DNA from: an uncultured bacterium
GTDB taxonomy: Bacteria; Acidobacteriota; Aminicenantia; Aminicenantales; Saccharicenantaceae
Length of the DNA stretch: 64,000 bases
Direction: 5' to 3'
NCBI GenBank assembly: GCA_937920515.1
Contig: CALEUG010000020.1
Span: 111,704 to 175,703 of the forward strand
In this document: positions 63,669 to 64,000 of the stretch, piece by piece
Position numbering within the stretch: the first letter of the stretch is position 1
Layout: the number at the start of each line of letters is the position of its first letter
Notes under the pieces: model-generated
What the model was told of the DNA's origin: nothing
Seen by the model: the letters and a program-made list of their open reading frames with translations, nothing else
The model's database searches: none
Made by a program: the position numbers and the translations under genes

Positions 63669-63741
<73 letters not shown>

Positions 63742-63760
63742 TTCTAAGAAATGAAGTTAA

Positions 63761-63833
63761 GCCCAAGTAGCTCAGTTGGCAGAGCACGTCCTTGGTAAGG
63801 ACGGGGTCACCAGTTCAAATCTGGTCTTGGGCT
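63761..63833 (+). tRNA. tRNA-Thr (anticodon GGT)
   Basis: Acceptor arms GCCCAAG/CTTGGGC with discriminator T, anticodon stem CGTCC/GGACG and loop TTGGTAA, TTCAAAT T-loop. No encoded CCA. Confidence 0.95.
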
Positions 63834-63873
63834 TTTATAAAAATTTTTGCCTGGCTCCTAGGAGGTAAAAGAG

Positions 63874-64000
63874 ATGGCCAAGGAAAAGTTTGCGAGGACG
63901 AAGCCGCACGTTAACATAGGGACGATCGGGCACATTGATCACGGCAAGACGACGTTGACGGCGGCGATCACTAAGGTGTTATCGACCAAGGGACTGGCGC
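63874..64000 (+). CDS. tuf: Elongation factor Tu (3' end outside window)
   Basis: Only the first 42 codons are visible: [20 protein letters not shown], then [17 protein letters not shown]. The P-loop is GHIDHGKT, with Ile for the usual Val. EF-Tu delivers aminoacyl-tRNA to the ribosome. TAGGAGG precedes ATG 63874. It follows tRNA-Thr-Tyr-Gly-Thr, the same order as the thrU-tyrU-glyT-thrT-tufB locus of E. coli. Confidence 0.97.
   Translation, partial: MAKEKFARTKPHVNIGTIGHIDHGKTTLTAAITKVLSTKGLA

Overview
The window reads as chromosomal DNA of a Gram-negative-type, probably anaerobic bacterium. It encodes an outer-membrane insertion machine, a TonB-ExbB-ExbD energiser, TonB-dependent and porin-like barrels and Lol-type lipoproteins. 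Oxygen defence is of the anaerobe kind: rubredoxin, an NADH:rubredoxin-oxidoreductase-like flavoprotein, rubrerythrin and a desulforedoxin-like protein. Most coding DNA is moderately GC-rich with frequent gcc/ctg/cgg codons. Gene content (six-bladed propeller proteins, tandem-domain ThyX, archease-RtcB, SPL-like radical SAM enzyme) suggests Candidatus Aminicenantes or a relative in the Acidobacteriota area. That placement is an impression from gene content, not a measured one.

Layout. 1-2.0 kb (+): end of a ParB-like gene and an SPL-family radical SAM enzyme. 2.0-9.4 kb (-): ychF-like, tgt, yajC, secD, secF, then tonB, exbB, exbD, i.e. protein export and outer-membrane energy coupling. 9.5-18.5 kb (+): signal peptidase I, SAM hydroxide adenosyltransferase family protein, RecD2-type helicase, rubredoxin and its reductase, a porin-like barrel, purA, alr. 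18.7-25.1 kb (+): one 2110-residue protein that joins a TamB-like half to a five-POTRA Omp85 (BamA/TamA-like) half. 25.1-31.6 kb: TPR protein, metal proteins, a CDF transporter, an MBL hydrolase, then a Fe-S module (nfu, nifS-like, iscU-zinc ribbon, nadA) behind an IscR-like operator, then rubrerythrin. 31.8-36.6 kb (+): site-2 protease, endonuclease III, AmrS-like radical SAM enzyme, archease, RtcB.

36.6-44.3 kb is an AT-richer accessory stretch bracketed by a perfect 25-bp inverted repeat. It holds an outer-membrane barrel, a glycosidase remnant, a small secreted cysteine-rich peptide, a six-bladed propeller, a CxxC lipoprotein, an orphan 629-residue protein and polX. 44.4-54.7 kb: two-domain ThyX, a coiled-coil lipoprotein that also has a C-terminal membrane anchor, a Mth938-like protein, a TonB-dependent receptor, a serine hydrolase, threonine synthase and a GAF methionine-sulfoxide reductase. 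54.9-61.5 kb (-): purB-purS-purQ-purL-purN-tyrS. 61.6-63.3 kb (+): ECF sigma factor, zinc-finger anti-sigma and Spy-like periplasmic protein. 63.4-64.0 kb: tRNA-Thr, tRNA-Tyr, tRNA-Gly, tRNA-Thr and the start of tuf.

Most notable are: the single-chain TamB-Omp85 fusion; a NifS homologue that keeps its catalytic cysteine loop but lacks the PLP-binding lysine, next to IscU fused to a double zinc ribbon; a ThyX duplication whose signature motif is shared out between its halves; a lipoprotein that could tether both membranes; and four genes whose promoter spacing implies leaderless mRNAs.
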